The position numbers and the translations under genes were made by a program. From positions 62,001 to 126,000 of the forward strand of contig CAKTAK010000001.1 of assembly GCA_934527315.1 (NCBI GenBank): a stretch of 64,000 bases of DNA, read 5' to 3'. The notes beneath the pieces were generated by a model, which saw nothing but the letters and a program-made list of their open reading frames with translations, made no database searches and was not told the DNA's origin. Positions 49,335 through 57,943 of this stretch are shown one piece after another (position 1 is the stretch's first letter; every line of letters starts with the position of its first letter). Source of the DNA: HGM13010 sp934527315 (lineage in GTDB: Bacteria > Bacillota > Clostridia > Oscillospirales > Oscillospiraceae).

Positions 49335-50204
49335 ATGAGTACAATTTTGCTTCAGGGCGCTCCGGTGACTCAGGCAATTTATGACAAAGCTGCCAAAACC
49401 GGCGCAGCATTGACTGCAAAGGGCGTGACCCCGGTGGTGGCATTGGTGCGCGTGGGTGAAGACCCCGCGGATTTGGCTTATGAGGCCAGCATCAAGAAGA
49501 ATATGGCAAAAGCCGGCGTCAGCGCCGTGACCGCAGCATTGGCACAGGGCACCACCACGGAAAAGGTGCTGGAGACCATCTATACGCTGAACGAAAGCCC
49601 CATTGTGCATGGAATTATGCTCTTCCGCCCTATGCCGGAGCACATCAACGGCGAGGCTGTGCGCCATGCAATTCACCCCATGAAGGACGTGGACGGCATT
49701 ACGGACATGAGTCTGGGCGGTGTGTTTACCGGCAGCGGCATCGGCTTTGCGCCCTGCACGGCGCAGGCTGTGATGGAAATGCTGGATTATTACGGCGTGG
49801 AGCTGCAGGGCCGCCGGGTGGCGGTTGTGGGCCGGAGTCTTGTCATCGGCCGACCCTTGAGCATGATGCTCATGGAGAAAAATGCCACGGTGACCATGTG
49901 CCATAGCAGAACGACGAAACTGGCGGATACCACCCGGGAGGCAGACATCGTGGTTCTGGCAACCGGCCGGGCAAAGGCTTACGGCAGCGAGTATTTTGCG
50001 TCTCATCAGACCGTGATTGACGTGGGTATCAACGAGGACCCCGGCTCCGGCAAAATGTGCGGCGACGTGGACTTCGGCGCAGTGGCAACCAAAGTGGCTG
50101 CCATTACCCCGGTGCCCGGCGGCGTGGGCTCTGTGACCACCGCCGTGCTGGTGCAGCACGTTGTGGAGGCTGCCAAAAAAGCAGCGGAACGGAGCAAAAC
50201 CTAA
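49335..50204 (+). CDS. folD: Methylene-THF dehydrogenase FolD, probably without cyclohydrolase activity
   Basis: A 289-residue FolD. The dehydrogenase parts are intact: PMKDVDGITDMSLG, VAVVGRSLVIGRPLSMMLMEKNATVTMCHSRT and PVPGGVGSVTTAVLVQH. Where bifunctional enzymes have Y-x3-K and the GILVQLPLP strand, this has Tyr49 with Ile53 (AYEASIKKN) and GIMLFRPMP with Phe97 in place of Gln. Loss of that Lys abolishes cyclohydrolase in studied enzymes. The adjacent fchA would supply the missing step. Confidence 0.92.
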   Translation: MSTILLQGAPVTQAIYDKAAKTGAALTAKGVTPVVALVRVGEDPADLAYEASIKKNMAKAGVSAVTAALAQGTTTEKVLETIYTLNESPIVHGIMLFRPMPEHINGEAVRHAIHPMKDVDGITDMSLGGVFTGSGIGFAPCTAQAVMEMLDYYGVELQGRRVAVVGRSLVIGRPLSMMLMEKNATVTMCHSRTTKLADTTREADIVVLATGRAKAYGSEYFASHQTVIDVGINEDPGSGKMCGDVDFGAVATKVAAITPVPGGVGSVTTAVLVQHVVEAAKKAAERSKT

Positions 50205-50767
50205 TGGAATACGAGAAGATCGAAAAAGTTTATGAGGGAACCTATCTGGACTATTACAACGTGACCTATCGGAATGAAGACGGTCAGGAAAAGGTCTATG
50301 AGATGGTTTCCCGGGATAAGCAGATCGACTCCAAAGAGAAACTGTATGACCATTCCACCGACGCGGTGGTGATGATCGTAAACGATGTCAGCGATGAGCA
50401 CGTGGTGCTGGTGAAAGAGTTCCGGTTGGAACTGGGCAAAACGATTTTCGGTTTCCCGGCGGGATTGATTGACCCGGGGGAAACTGCGGCGGAGTGCGCC
50501 GTGCGGGAATTGAAAGAGGAAACCGGCTTGGATATGGTTCGGGTGCGGGACGTGCTGAAGGGTGCGTTCAGCGCCGTGGGCATTTCCAATGAAACCACCT
50601 CCTGCGTCATCGGTACGGCTGCCGGAAACTTCAGCCACCACGATACTGCCGGCGAGGAAATCGACGCGGCATGGTACTCCAAGGAAGAAGTGCGGCGGCT
50701 GATCAAAACGGAGCATTTCGGCTCTTGGGCGCAGGCATATTGCTATATGTGGTCCAGAGAAGACTGA
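50204..50767 (+). CDS. NUDIX hydrolase
   Basis: A 187-residue protein with a complete Nudix box, GLIDPGETAAECAVRELKEETGLD. The N-terminal YEGTYLDYYNVTY and later FSAVGISNETTSCVIGTAAG resemble ADP-ribose pyrophosphatase-type members. Its start shares a base with the folD stop (TAATG). A terminator follows. Confidence 0.88.
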   Translation: MEYEKIEKVYEGTYLDYYNVTYRNEDGQEKVYEMVSRDKQIDSKEKLYDHSTDAVVMIVNDVSDEHVVLVKEFRLELGKTIFGFPAGLIDPGETAAECAVRELKEETGLDMVRVRDVLKGAFSAVGISNETTSCVIGTAAGNFSHHDTAGEEIDAAWYSKEEVRRLIKTEHFGSWAQAYCYMWSRED

Positions 50768-50781
50768 ACGGATCAAAAAGG

Positions 50782-50818
50782 AAAAGCCTTGAACGTGAAT
50801 TGCGTTCAAGGCTTTTTT
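50782..50818 (+). terminator. Terminator of the one-carbon operon
   Basis: AAAAGCCTTGAACG (50782-50795), loop TGAATTG, CGTTCAAGGCTTTT (50803-50816) and further T. Confidence 0.88.
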
Positions 50819-50835
50819 GCAGGGTTACGGGCGGT

Positions 50836-51657
50836 TTAGAGGAACAAATCCGGGCGGTAATGCTCAAAAATAATGGCGTCCTGATGCTTTTTGTCCTTTA
50901 GAGAGGTACTGGTCCAACTGACGGTCATGGCGCCCATGGATTCCGCCAAATGCACCGCAGCTGGCTTATGCCCCAGCTTATAGGCGATGAATTGGGGGCG
51001 GCTGAGGAAGTTGCACAGACAGTTGCCCAACAGAAATGCCAACGGGGGCGAGACGGTCCGGTCATACTCCCAAGGGGGCGCTGCCAACTGACCCCGGAGA
51101 TACTCCGGCGCGTGGCGGCGGAACCATTTCAGCGCCAAGGGGTCGAAACTCTCCACGCATACATCCCCCGGGTAGTCTTCCAACAAATCGCAGACCAATC
51201 GGCATAGGGCGCTCCGCTGCTTTCCCGCAGGTTTCAGTTCCAGAATGATAGGTCCGGACCCGGCAATGACCTGCAGCACGTCTTTCAGCAGGGGAATGGT
51301 CTCGGCGGAATGGTCCAGACGGAGCTGCTGCAGCTGGTCATAGGTGAACTCTTCAATCTTTCCCTCGGCACCGGTCATGCGGCTTAAATCGCTGTCGTGA
51401 AACACAACCACCTGATTGTCGGCGGTAAGATGTACGTCCAGCTCCACACCGTATCCCACATTGGCAGCCATACGAAAGGCGGTAATGGAATTTTCCGGCG
51501 CGGCGCTGTTGCCGGTGTGCAGTCCGCGATGGGCGAAATATCGGCCGTAAAAAGGCGCTTTCTGTCCCGGTGTTGCCCTGCCCGGGGCAACGGCGAATGC
51601 AAGGGTGCTCAACCCGGCGGCAGCACTGATCAGCAGCGCGGTGGTTTTCTGTTTCAT
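50836..51657 (-). CDS. Glycerophosphodiester phosphodiesterase
   Basis: A 273-residue GDPD with an N-terminal membrane/signal segment (KTTALLISAAAGLSTLAFAVAPG). Catalytic motifs are AHRGLHTGNSAAPENSITAF, GVELDVHLTADNQVVVFHDSDLSRMTG and IILELKP. It hydrolyses glycerophosphodiesters to glycerol-3-phosphate, probably outside or at the membrane. ATG at 51657 follows AAGGAAG. Confidence 0.92.
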   Translation of the reverse strand: MKQKTTALLISAAAGLSTLAFAVAPGRATPGQKAPFYGRYFAHRGLHTGNSAAPENSITAFRMAANVGYGVELDVHLTADNQVVVFHDSDLSRMTGAEGKIEEFTYDQLQQLRLDHSAETIPLLKDVLQVIAGSGPIILELKPAGKQRSALCRLVCDLLEDYPGDVCVESFDPLALKWFRRHAPEYLRGQLAAPPWEYDRTVSPPLAFLLGNCLCNFLSRPQFIAYKLGHKPAAVHLAESMGAMTVSWTSTSLKDKKHQDAIIFEHYRPDLFL

Positions 51658-51685
51658 GGAACCACTTCCTTTTCCGTTTTTTCTG

Positions 51686-51714
51686 ATTGTACTCCCGGGC
51701 AAATGCCTTGTCAA
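51686..51714 (-). promoter_or_regulatory. Promoter of the GDPD gene
   Basis: On the minus strand TTGACA (51714-51709), 17-bp spacer, TACAAT (51691-51686). Confidence 0.75.
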
Positions 51715-51738
51715 ATTTCCGGGACGGATAAAATTTCC

Positions 51739-51767
51739 TTGTAACCTGGAATGGGGCATCGTACAAT
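51739..51767 (+). promoter_or_regulatory. Promoter of the CPBP protease gene
   Basis: TTGTAA (51739-51744), 17-bp spacer, TACAAT (51762-51767). Confidence 0.7.
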
Positions 51768-51790
51768 AACAGCAGGAAGGGGGATTGCCC

Positions 51791-52771
51791 ATGACAACAA
51801 GGACGTCTTTGGACCGATATTTGGTAACGCCCCGGCAATTGGAAGGCTTGCGGGGGCAGGGCGGCGGCCGCGGAGCGCTGCCGGAAATGCTGCTGTTCCT
51901 GCTGGTGATTGCCCTATGCTTTGCGGCGGAAACGGCAATCCAAAGCCTTTGCTATCCGGCGGTGAACGGTCTGGGAAATCGGTTTCCGGAGTGGTATCAG
52001 GCGCAGTACGGCGACGCAATTGACCCCATGTTTCAATACGGCGGTGTTCCGCCGTGGCTGCAGGAATTCCTCGCGCTGATTTCCACGGCGGGGGCGATTC
52101 CGGTGATTTTGCTGTGTTTGCGGTTTGCGTCCCGGCGGCCGGTTTCCGCGGCGGGATTGGAAAAACCGTTTTGGAAAGAATACGGCATGGGCATTTTTCT
52201 GGGCGCTGCCATGCTGTCGCTGTCTGTGGGGATTGCGCTGTTGGGCGGCGGAACCGTCACCGCGGGCACGGGGGCAACGGGAAAACTGCTGCTGATTTTT
52301 ATGGGATATTGTGTGCAGGGCTTTTCCGAGGAACTGATGTTTCGCGGGTATCTGATGACTGCACTTGCCCGAAAAAACCGTGTTTGGGTGAGCATTCTGT
52401 GCAGCGCGGCTATGTTTTCCGCGATGCATTTGCTGAACTTCGGCATTTCGGCGCAGGCACTGGGAAATTTGTTCCTATTCGGTGTGTTCGCCGGACTGTA
52501 TTTCTTATGGCGGGGCAATCTTTGGGGCGCTGCGGCATTGCATACCGCTTGGAATTTCACCCAAGGCAATTTGTTCGGCGTGTGCGTGTCCGGAAATGCA
52601 CCGTCGGTTTCGCTGCTGCAAACCCGGTTTCTGCCGCAGCAAGTATGGCTCAACGGCGGCGATTTCGGTCCGGAGGGGGGCGCCGCGGTTACGTTGGTGC
52701 TGCTGCTGGGAATTGTGGCGGTGTTTGCATTGAATCTGGAAAGAATCCGGCGGACACCGGAATGTATTTAA
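51791..52771 (+). CDS. CPBP-family intramembrane metalloprotease
   Basis: A 326-residue membrane protein with about eight spans. The Abi/CAAX motifs are SEELMFRGYLM (EExxxR), AAMFSAMHLLNFG (FxxxH) and HTAWNFTQGNLFG (HxxxN/D). Members cleave membrane proteins or protect against bacteriocins. ATG at 51791 is 7 bases after AAGGGGG; an in-frame TTG lies at 51785. Confidence 0.9.
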   Translation: MTTRTSLDRYLVTPRQLEGLRGQGGGRGALPEMLLFLLVIALCFAAETAIQSLCYPAVNGLGNRFPEWYQAQYGDAIDPMFQYGGVPPWLQEFLALISTAGAIPVILLCLRFASRRPVSAAGLEKPFWKEYGMGIFLGAAMLSLSVGIALLGGGTVTAGTGATGKLLLIFMGYCVQGFSEELMFRGYLMTALARKNRVWVSILCSAAMFSAMHLLNFGISAQALGNLFLFGVFAGLYFLWRGNLWGAAALHTAWNFTQGNLFGVCVSGNAPSVSLLQTRFLPQQVWLNGGDFGPEGGAAVTLVLLLGIVAVFALNLERIRRTPECI

Positions 52772-52782
52772 AAAAGAAAAAT

Positions 52783-52816
52783 CGAGCCTGCCTCGTTTGA
52801 ATAACGAGGAAGGCTC
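52783..52816 (-). terminator. Terminator of the zinc-ribbon gene
   Basis: CGAGCCT-N-CCTCGTT (52783-52797) against AACGAGG-N-AGGCTCG (52802-52816) with one mismatch; on the minus strand it runs into ATTTTTCTTTTTT. Confidence 0.8.
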
Positions 52817-52832
52817 GTGTGCGTACTTGCGT

Positions 52833-53048
52833 TTACTTTTCGTAGTCAATCACAACTTTTTTGCAGTCTTCGCACTTGTAGGCGAACACCGCGTGGGAAT
52901 CATCGGCAGCGCCGTTGGCAAGGGGGGTGCAGCCTTTTCCCAGAACAGACAGCGCGGAAATCAGCTGCTTTTTCTCCGTCCAGTACACACCGTCCCGGCA
53001 CTGGATATATCCCAGAGCCATTTCTTTTCCGCAGAATGGGCAATTCAT
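52833..53048 (-). CDS. Zinc-ribbon domain protein (DUF6487/PF20097-like)
   Basis: A 71-residue protein with two CxxC pairs, MNCPFCGKEM at the start and YKCEDCKKVVIDY at the end, giving one zinc site. The middle (GYIQCRDGVYWTEKK) is typical of this uncharacterised small family. GGAGGGATT precedes the ATG. Confidence 0.82.
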   Translation of the reverse strand: MNCPFCGKEMALGYIQCRDGVYWTEKKQLISALSVLGKGCTPLANGAADDSHAVFAYKCEDCKKVVIDYEK

Positions 53049-53073
53049 GGTGTAATCCCTCCTATGGTTTCAT

Positions 53074-54513
53074 TTATGATTCTCCGTCGGCAGGGTCTTC
53101 AAAGTCCTCCGGCAGGAAAGTCATCAAATCCTCTTTTGTGGGGGCGTCCATAACGGCAACCCGGTTGGATTGGCGCATCACCATATCCTCAAACAGATTT
53201 CGCACCGCGCGTCCGTTGCCGAAGTTTTCGTCCCGCTGTTCGTACATTTCCCGGAACATGGCGTTGGCTTTTTCCTCGGATTCCGGGGAGAGGGTATAGC
53301 CGTTTCGCTTGCATTGGCTCTGGAAAATGGCCATCAGCTGCTCGCCGGTGTAATCCGGGAAGTAGAAATACTTGTTGAATCGGGATTCCAGACCGGGGTT
53401 GGAAGTCAGAAATTTTTCCATGGGACCGTCATATCCGGCAACGATGACCACCAAATCGTCCCGGTGGTCTTCCATGGCTTTCAGAATGGTGTCAATGGCC
53501 TCCCGACCGAAATCGTTTTCACCGCCCATGGCCAGAGAATAGGCCTCGTCAATGAACAGTACGCCGCCCAATGCGGAAGAAATCACTTCCTGGGTTTTCA
53601 GCGCCGTCTGCCCCACATAGCCTGCCACCAGACCGGAGCGGTCCACTTCCACCAGCTGACCTTTGCTCAGCACACCGATGCCGGCATACAGCTGCGCCAA
53701 CAGCCGGGCAACGGTGGTTTTACCGGTGCCGGGATTGCCCATAAATACCAGATGCAGGGACATGGGCGCCACGGGCAGCTCGTTTTCTTCCCGGAGTTTC
53801 CGCACTTTAATCAGGTTAATCAAGCTGTTTACGTCTTTTTTTACTTCGTCCAGACCCACCAGCTCATTCAGCTCACTCAGCAGCTCTTCCGTGGTCTTTT
53901 GGGGTGTTTCCGGTGCGGTTTCCGCAGCTTTTTCCGATGTTTGCGCAGCTGTTCCGGCAGCGGCGGGGGCGGCACCGAATTTTTCCGTGAAAGGCGGCTC
54001 ACCGCTGGTGACGTAATCCGCGGCATTCAGCGCCGGTTTGGAGGACTTGACCCCACTGGAATCGCAAATGGCGGTCAGCCGGGCGGAACAATCGGTGATA
54101 TAAGCGGCCTCGTCCCAAGTGACGTCATCATCTACGGCGGCCAGATACAGCAAAATATTGGTAATCATGCGGATAAATACCCGGGAGGTATCGGAGCGGC
54201 GTTTGGCGTCCGTTTCCGCCAGATTCCAGAAGAAAATCGGGGGCATAAACGCTCCCGCGCTGCACACTTCCCCGGTCAGCTGCCACAGCAGCCAGCCGGG
54301 AGAGGCGGTGCCTTTGGAATACAGAGCATTGAATGCGTCCACGTGGTTTTGGGTGACACCGCCGCTTTTGCTCCACATGCCCAGGGCACATTGCCGGACA
54401 AATGCGTCCAACTGGGGGGCAAGACCCCGTCCTGCAACCTTATAAAAAGCCTCGGTATTGGCCAGATAAATCTTATGCAGCTCCGCAGGGGAGCGTTTCC
54501 AACTGGTGGGCAT
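53074..54513 (-). CDS. AAA+ ATPase of the CbxX/CfqX (SpoVK-like) family
   Basis: A 479-residue protein. Residues 1-170 are a helical N-terminal domain of unknown role; residues about 190-225 are an Ala/Glu/Thr linker; residues about 225-470 form the AAA+ module: ELVGLDEVKKDVNSLINLIKVRKLREE, Walker A GNPGTGKTTVARLLAQLY, Walker B GGVLFIDEAYSL, and a GNGRAVRNLFEDMVMRQSNR sensor-2 region. The family includes Rubisco activase CbbX and sporulation SpoVK. No Rubisco genes are near. ATG at 54513 follows GGAGGT by 8 bases. Confidence 0.88.
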   Translation of the reverse strand: MPTSWKRSPAELHKIYLANTEAFYKVAGRGLAPQLDAFVRQCALGMWSKSGGVTQNHVDAFNALYSKGTASPGWLLWQLTGEVCSAGAFMPPIFFWNLAETDAKRRSDTSRVFIRMITNILLYLAAVDDDVTWDEAAYITDCSARLTAICDSSGVKSSKPALNAADYVTSGEPPFTEKFGAAPAAAGTAAQTSEKAAETAPETPQKTTEELLSELNELVGLDEVKKDVNSLINLIKVRKLREENELPVAPMSLHLVFMGNPGTGKTTVARLLAQLYAGIGVLSKGQLVEVDRSGLVAGYVGQTALKTQEVISSALGGVLFIDEAYSLAMGGENDFGREAIDTILKAMEDHRDDLVVIVAGYDGPMEKFLTSNPGLESRFNKYFYFPDYTGEQLMAIFQSQCKRNGYTLSPESEEKANAMFREMYEQRDENFGNGRAVRNLFEDMVMRQSNRVAVMDAPTKEDLMTFLPEDFEDPADGES

Positions 54514-54566
54514 GGGAAGTACCTCCGATTTTACAGTTTTTCGGGACATTCGCTGTTGTTTCTTTG

Positions 54567-54595
54567 ATTATATACTGTTTTTTTACGGGTTACAA
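54567..54595 (-). promoter_or_regulatory. Promoter of the AAA+ gene
   Basis: On the minus strand TTGTAA (54595-54590), 17-bp spacer, TATAAT (54572-54567). Confidence 0.7.
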
Positions 54596-54622
54596 TATTA
54601 TTATTTCGTTCATAAAGTTCCC

Positions 54623-54650
54623 TTGAAAAACTGTACCAATATGATATAAT
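54623..54650 (+). promoter_or_regulatory. Promoter of htpG
   Basis: TTGAAA (54623-54628), 16-bp spacer, TATAAT (54645-54650). I see no CIRCE element nearby. Confidence 0.75.
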
Positions 54651-54720
54651 GAGAAACTGTACCGTTGCGGGTACTTTTTATCTGTATACAATTATTTTCA
54701 ATATATCAGGAGGCCATACC

Positions 54721-56631
54721 ATGGCAAAAAGACAGTTTAAAGCGGAATCCAAACGGCTTTTGGATTTGATGATCAACTCCATCTACACCCACAAGGAAAT
54801 CTTCCTCCGGGAAATCATTTCCAACGCGTCCGACGCTATCGACAAGCTGAGCTATCTGTCTCTGACGGACGATAAGGTGCCCTACAAGAAAGATGATTTC
54901 AAAATCAAAATCTTTGTGGACAACGACGCACGGACCATCACCGTGCGGGATAACGGCATCGGTATGAACGCAGAGGATATGGAGAAGAATCTGGGCGTGA
55001 TTGCACAGTCCGGCTCTTTGAAGTTCAAGTCCGAAAAAGACGACCTGAGCGAGAACGATACCAACATCATCGGTCAGTTCGGCGTGGGCTTTTACTCCGC
55101 CTTTATGGTTTCGGACAAGGTGACGGTCCGCTCCTTGAAATACGGTGAGGAAACCGGCGCTCAGTGGGTCAGCACCGGCACCGACGGCTATACCATCACC
55201 CCCTGCCCGGAGAAAACCGACGTGGGCACGGAAGTGATTATGCACATCAAGCCGGATACCGACGGCGAAAATTATTCCACCTTCCTGGATAAGATTACCA
55301 TTCGCGATCTGGTGCGGAAATACTCCGATTATATCCGTTGGCCCATTTCCATGGACATTGAGGACTATCAGTTTGTAGAGTCCGAGGAAAAGGACGAAAA
55401 CGGCAAGCCCAAGTATGAGTACAAGGCAGAATTGGTGGACACCGTGATGAACACCATGGTGCCCATTTGGGAGCGGAGCAAGAGCGAGGTTTCCGATGAC
55501 GAGTGCAAGGAATACTATCAGAAGATGTTCTACGACCCCAACGAGCCCATCTCCGTGATTCGGGTCAACGCCGAGGGCACCGTGTCCTACAAGGCAATGC
55601 TGTTCATTCCCTCCGTGCCCTCCGCTGATTTCTACAGCCGGGACTTCAAGCCGGGTCTGAAACTGTACTCCAACGGCGTGATGATTATGGAATACTGCGC
55701 AGACATTCTGCCGGATTGTTTCCGCTTTGTCCGCGGCATTGTGGACAGCCCCGATCTGAGCTTGAATATCTCCCGTGAGGTGCTGCAGCATGACCGTCAG
55801 CTGAAAGTGATTTCCAACAATCTGACCAAAAAGGTGAAGAGCGAACTGCTGAAGCTCATGGACAGCGACCGGAAGAAATACGAGGAATTCTACAAGGCGT
55901 TCGGCCATCAGCTGAAGTATGCAACAGTTTCCGCTGTGTCCGATATGCGGGAAATGGTGCGGGATTTGCTGCTGTTCCAGGTGGGTCCCGACCAGCAGAG
56001 CACGCTGCAGGAGTATGTGGACCGTATGCCGGAATCTCAGGAGAAGGTGTACTACGTCTGCGCCGATAACTTGAAAATGGCAATGTCCATGCCCCAGACC
56101 GAGCAGGTCAAGCAGAAGGGCTATGAAGTATTCTACCTCACCGACCCCGTGGACGAATTTGTGTTCCAGGCACTGGATTCTCAAGGAGATAAGCCTTTCC
56201 AGAACGTGTGCAAGGGCGATTTGGGTCTGAGCACGGAAGAGGAAAAGAAAGAGGCGGAAGAGGCTGCGGAAAGCGGCAAGGACCTGCTGGAATTCTTGAA
56301 GGAAACCTTGAAAGACCAAGTGGTTGACGTGCGTTTGAGCAACGCACTGGTATCTCACCCGGTGTGCCTGACCAGCGAGGGTCAGATTACCTTGGATATG
56401 GAGCGGTACTTCCGGTCCATTCCCGGTGATGACGGCAGCATTCGCGCTGCCCGGGTTCTGGAGCTGAATCCGAAACACCCGATTTACGAGAAATTGCAGC
56501 ATGCATTTGAAACGGACAAGACCCGCTGCGCGGAAATGGCCAAGGTGCTGTGCGCACAGGCTTGCCTGATTGCCGGTATGCCTTTGGAGGACCCGGCTGC
56601 TTACGCAGAAATCGTGTGCAGCCTGCTGTAA
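54721..56631 (+). CDS. htpG: Molecular chaperone HtpG (Hsp90)
   Basis: A 636-residue Hsp90: IYTHKEIFLREIISNASDAIDKL, NGIGMNAEDMEKNLGVIAQSGS and GQFGVGFYSAFMVSD form the N-terminal ATP site; a middle domain (LDTVMNTMVPIWER region, NISREVLQHDRQLKVI) and a C-terminal dimerisation domain follow. No MEEVD tail, as expected in bacteria. ATG at 54721 is 8 bases after AGGAGG; an in-frame ATG at 54649 lies in the promoter. Confidence 0.96.
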   Translation: MAKRQFKAESKRLLDLMINSIYTHKEIFLREIISNASDAIDKLSYLSLTDDKVPYKKDDFKIKIFVDNDARTITVRDNGIGMNAEDMEKNLGVIAQSGSLKFKSEKDDLSENDTNIIGQFGVGFYSAFMVSDKVTVRSLKYGEETGAQWVSTGTDGYTITPCPEKTDVGTEVIMHIKPDTDGENYSTFLDKITIRDLVRKYSDYIRWPISMDIEDYQFVESEEKDENGKPKYEYKAELVDTVMNTMVPIWERSKSEVSDDECKEYYQKMFYDPNEPISVIRVNAEGTVSYKAMLFIPSVPSADFYSRDFKPGLKLYSNGVMIMEYCADILPDCFRFVRGIVDSPDLSLNISREVLQHDRQLKVISNNLTKKVKSELLKLMDSDRKKYEEFYKAFGHQLKYATVSAVSDMREMVRDLLLFQVGPDQQSTLQEYVDRMPESQEKVYYVCADNLKMAMSMPQTEQVKQKGYEVFYLTDPVDEFVFQALDSQGDKPFQNVCKGDLGLSTEEEKKEAEEAAESGKDLLEFLKETLKDQVVDVRLSNALVSHPVCLTSEGQITLDMERYFRSIPGDDGSIRAARVLELNPKHPIYEKLQHAFETDKTRCAEMAKVLCAQACLIAGMPLEDPAAYAEIVCSLL

Positions 56632-56669
56632 GCTGAAATTTGAACCAAGAGAAATGGGGGAGCGCCGGC

Positions 56670-57935
56670 ATGGACGAAACCGTCGGTATTTATGTGCATA
56701 TTCCTTTCTGCGCCAGCAAGTGCGGGTATTGTGATTTTTATTCCCGCCCGGACAGCGACCAGATGATGGATAAATATCAGCAGGCGCTCCTGACCCATAT
56801 TCAGGAAAGTCTGCCCCGTATGCAGCCGTACTACATTGATACGGTGTATTTCGGCGGCGGAACCCCCAGTTATTACGGGGCAAAACGCCTGTGCGAGGTG
56901 TTGGACGCACTGAAAGCCAGCAATCGGCTTTTGAAGGACGCGGAAATCACCGCGGAGATGAACCCGGACAGTATGCGGCTGAATGATTTAAAGCTGATGC
57001 GGAAAGAGGGATTCAACCGTATTTCCATGGGGGTGCAGTCCGCCAACGACAAGATTTTGAAGTTAATCGGCCGGCGGCACACCTATGAGCAGGCAGTAAA
57101 AGCCTACCGCATGGCGCGGCAGGCGGGATTTAAAAACATCAGCGTGGATTTGATTTACGGTCTGCCCGGTCAGACGAAAGCCGACTGGGCGGATACGCTG
57201 GCGAAAATCATCGGGTGGAACCCGGACCATATTTCCTGCTACGGTCTGAAGTTGGAGGAGGGGACGCCCATGTATCAGGTGTACCACGATACCAACGCCA
57301 TTCCCGATGATGATACCCAAGCGGATATGTATCTGTATGCCAGCGAAATGTTGGAGCGCCACAGCTATCATCGGTACGAGATTTCCAATTTTGCCCGGCG
57401 GGGCATGGAATCCCGGCACAATCTGAAATATTGGCAGCTCCACGATTATATGGGCTTTGGTCCGTCTGCCCACTCCTGCGTGGGCAATCAGCGGTACAGC
57501 TATGTGCCGAATTTGCAGAGCTACATCACCGGTGTGCTCACCGGGGGTGAAATCATCGACGAGCATGAGACCATCACCGAATTGGAGCGGGCCAACGAAT
57601 ACCTGATGCTGAGTATGCGCACGGCGTACGGCATTTCTGCCAGAGATTATACGTCTCACTTCCGGGCAAGCTTTGCACCGTTGGAGGAAAAACTGAAATT
57701 CTTTGCGGAAAAAGGCTGGGCAAAGGAAACCAACGGCCGTTGGGCCTTTACCACCTCGGGATTTTTGGTTTCCAATCTGCTGATTGGCGAATTACTGGAT
57801 GTGCAGGCGGAGCAGAATGCTGTGGGCAATCCATACTTGCAGGAAATTCTGGACAATGTTCAGCGGCAGTCGCTGCCGGAAAGCGATGATGAAACGTTCC
57901 TTCGGGAATTGTTTGGTATGAAAGATAAAGGGTAA
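56670..57935 (+). CDS. hemW: Radical SAM protein HemW (heme chaperone)
   Basis: A 421-residue protein. VGIYVHIPFCASKCGYCDFYS has the CxxxCxxC cluster followed by Phe, the HemW rather than HemN form. YFGGGTPSYYG, ITAEMNPDSM, RISMGVQSANDKIL, SVDLIYGLPGQTKADW and HNLKYWQLHDYMGFGPSAHSC are family landmarks. A tail of about 40 residues extends past the usual winged-helix end. ATG at 56670 follows GGGGGAG; a TTG at 56640 is less likely. Confidence 0.93.
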   Translation: MDETVGIYVHIPFCASKCGYCDFYSRPDSDQMMDKYQQALLTHIQESLPRMQPYYIDTVYFGGGTPSYYGAKRLCEVLDALKASNRLLKDAEITAEMNPDSMRLNDLKLMRKEGFNRISMGVQSANDKILKLIGRRHTYEQAVKAYRMARQAGFKNISVDLIYGLPGQTKADWADTLAKIIGWNPDHISCYGLKLEEGTPMYQVYHDTNAIPDDDTQADMYLYASEMLERHSYHRYEISNFARRGMESRHNLKYWQLHDYMGFGPSAHSCVGNQRYSYVPNLQSYITGVLTGGEIIDEHETITELERANEYLMLSMRTAYGISARDYTSHFRASFAPLEEKLKFFAEKGWAKETNGRWAFTTSGFLVSNLLIGELLDVQAEQNAVGNPYLQEILDNVQRQSLPESDDETFLRELFGMKDKG

Positions 57936-57943
57936 GAAAAGCA

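Noticed and set aside
54596..54720. CIRCE heat-shock operator before htpG
   Set aside because: No TTAGCACTC-N9-GAGTGCTAA-like inverted repeat is present.
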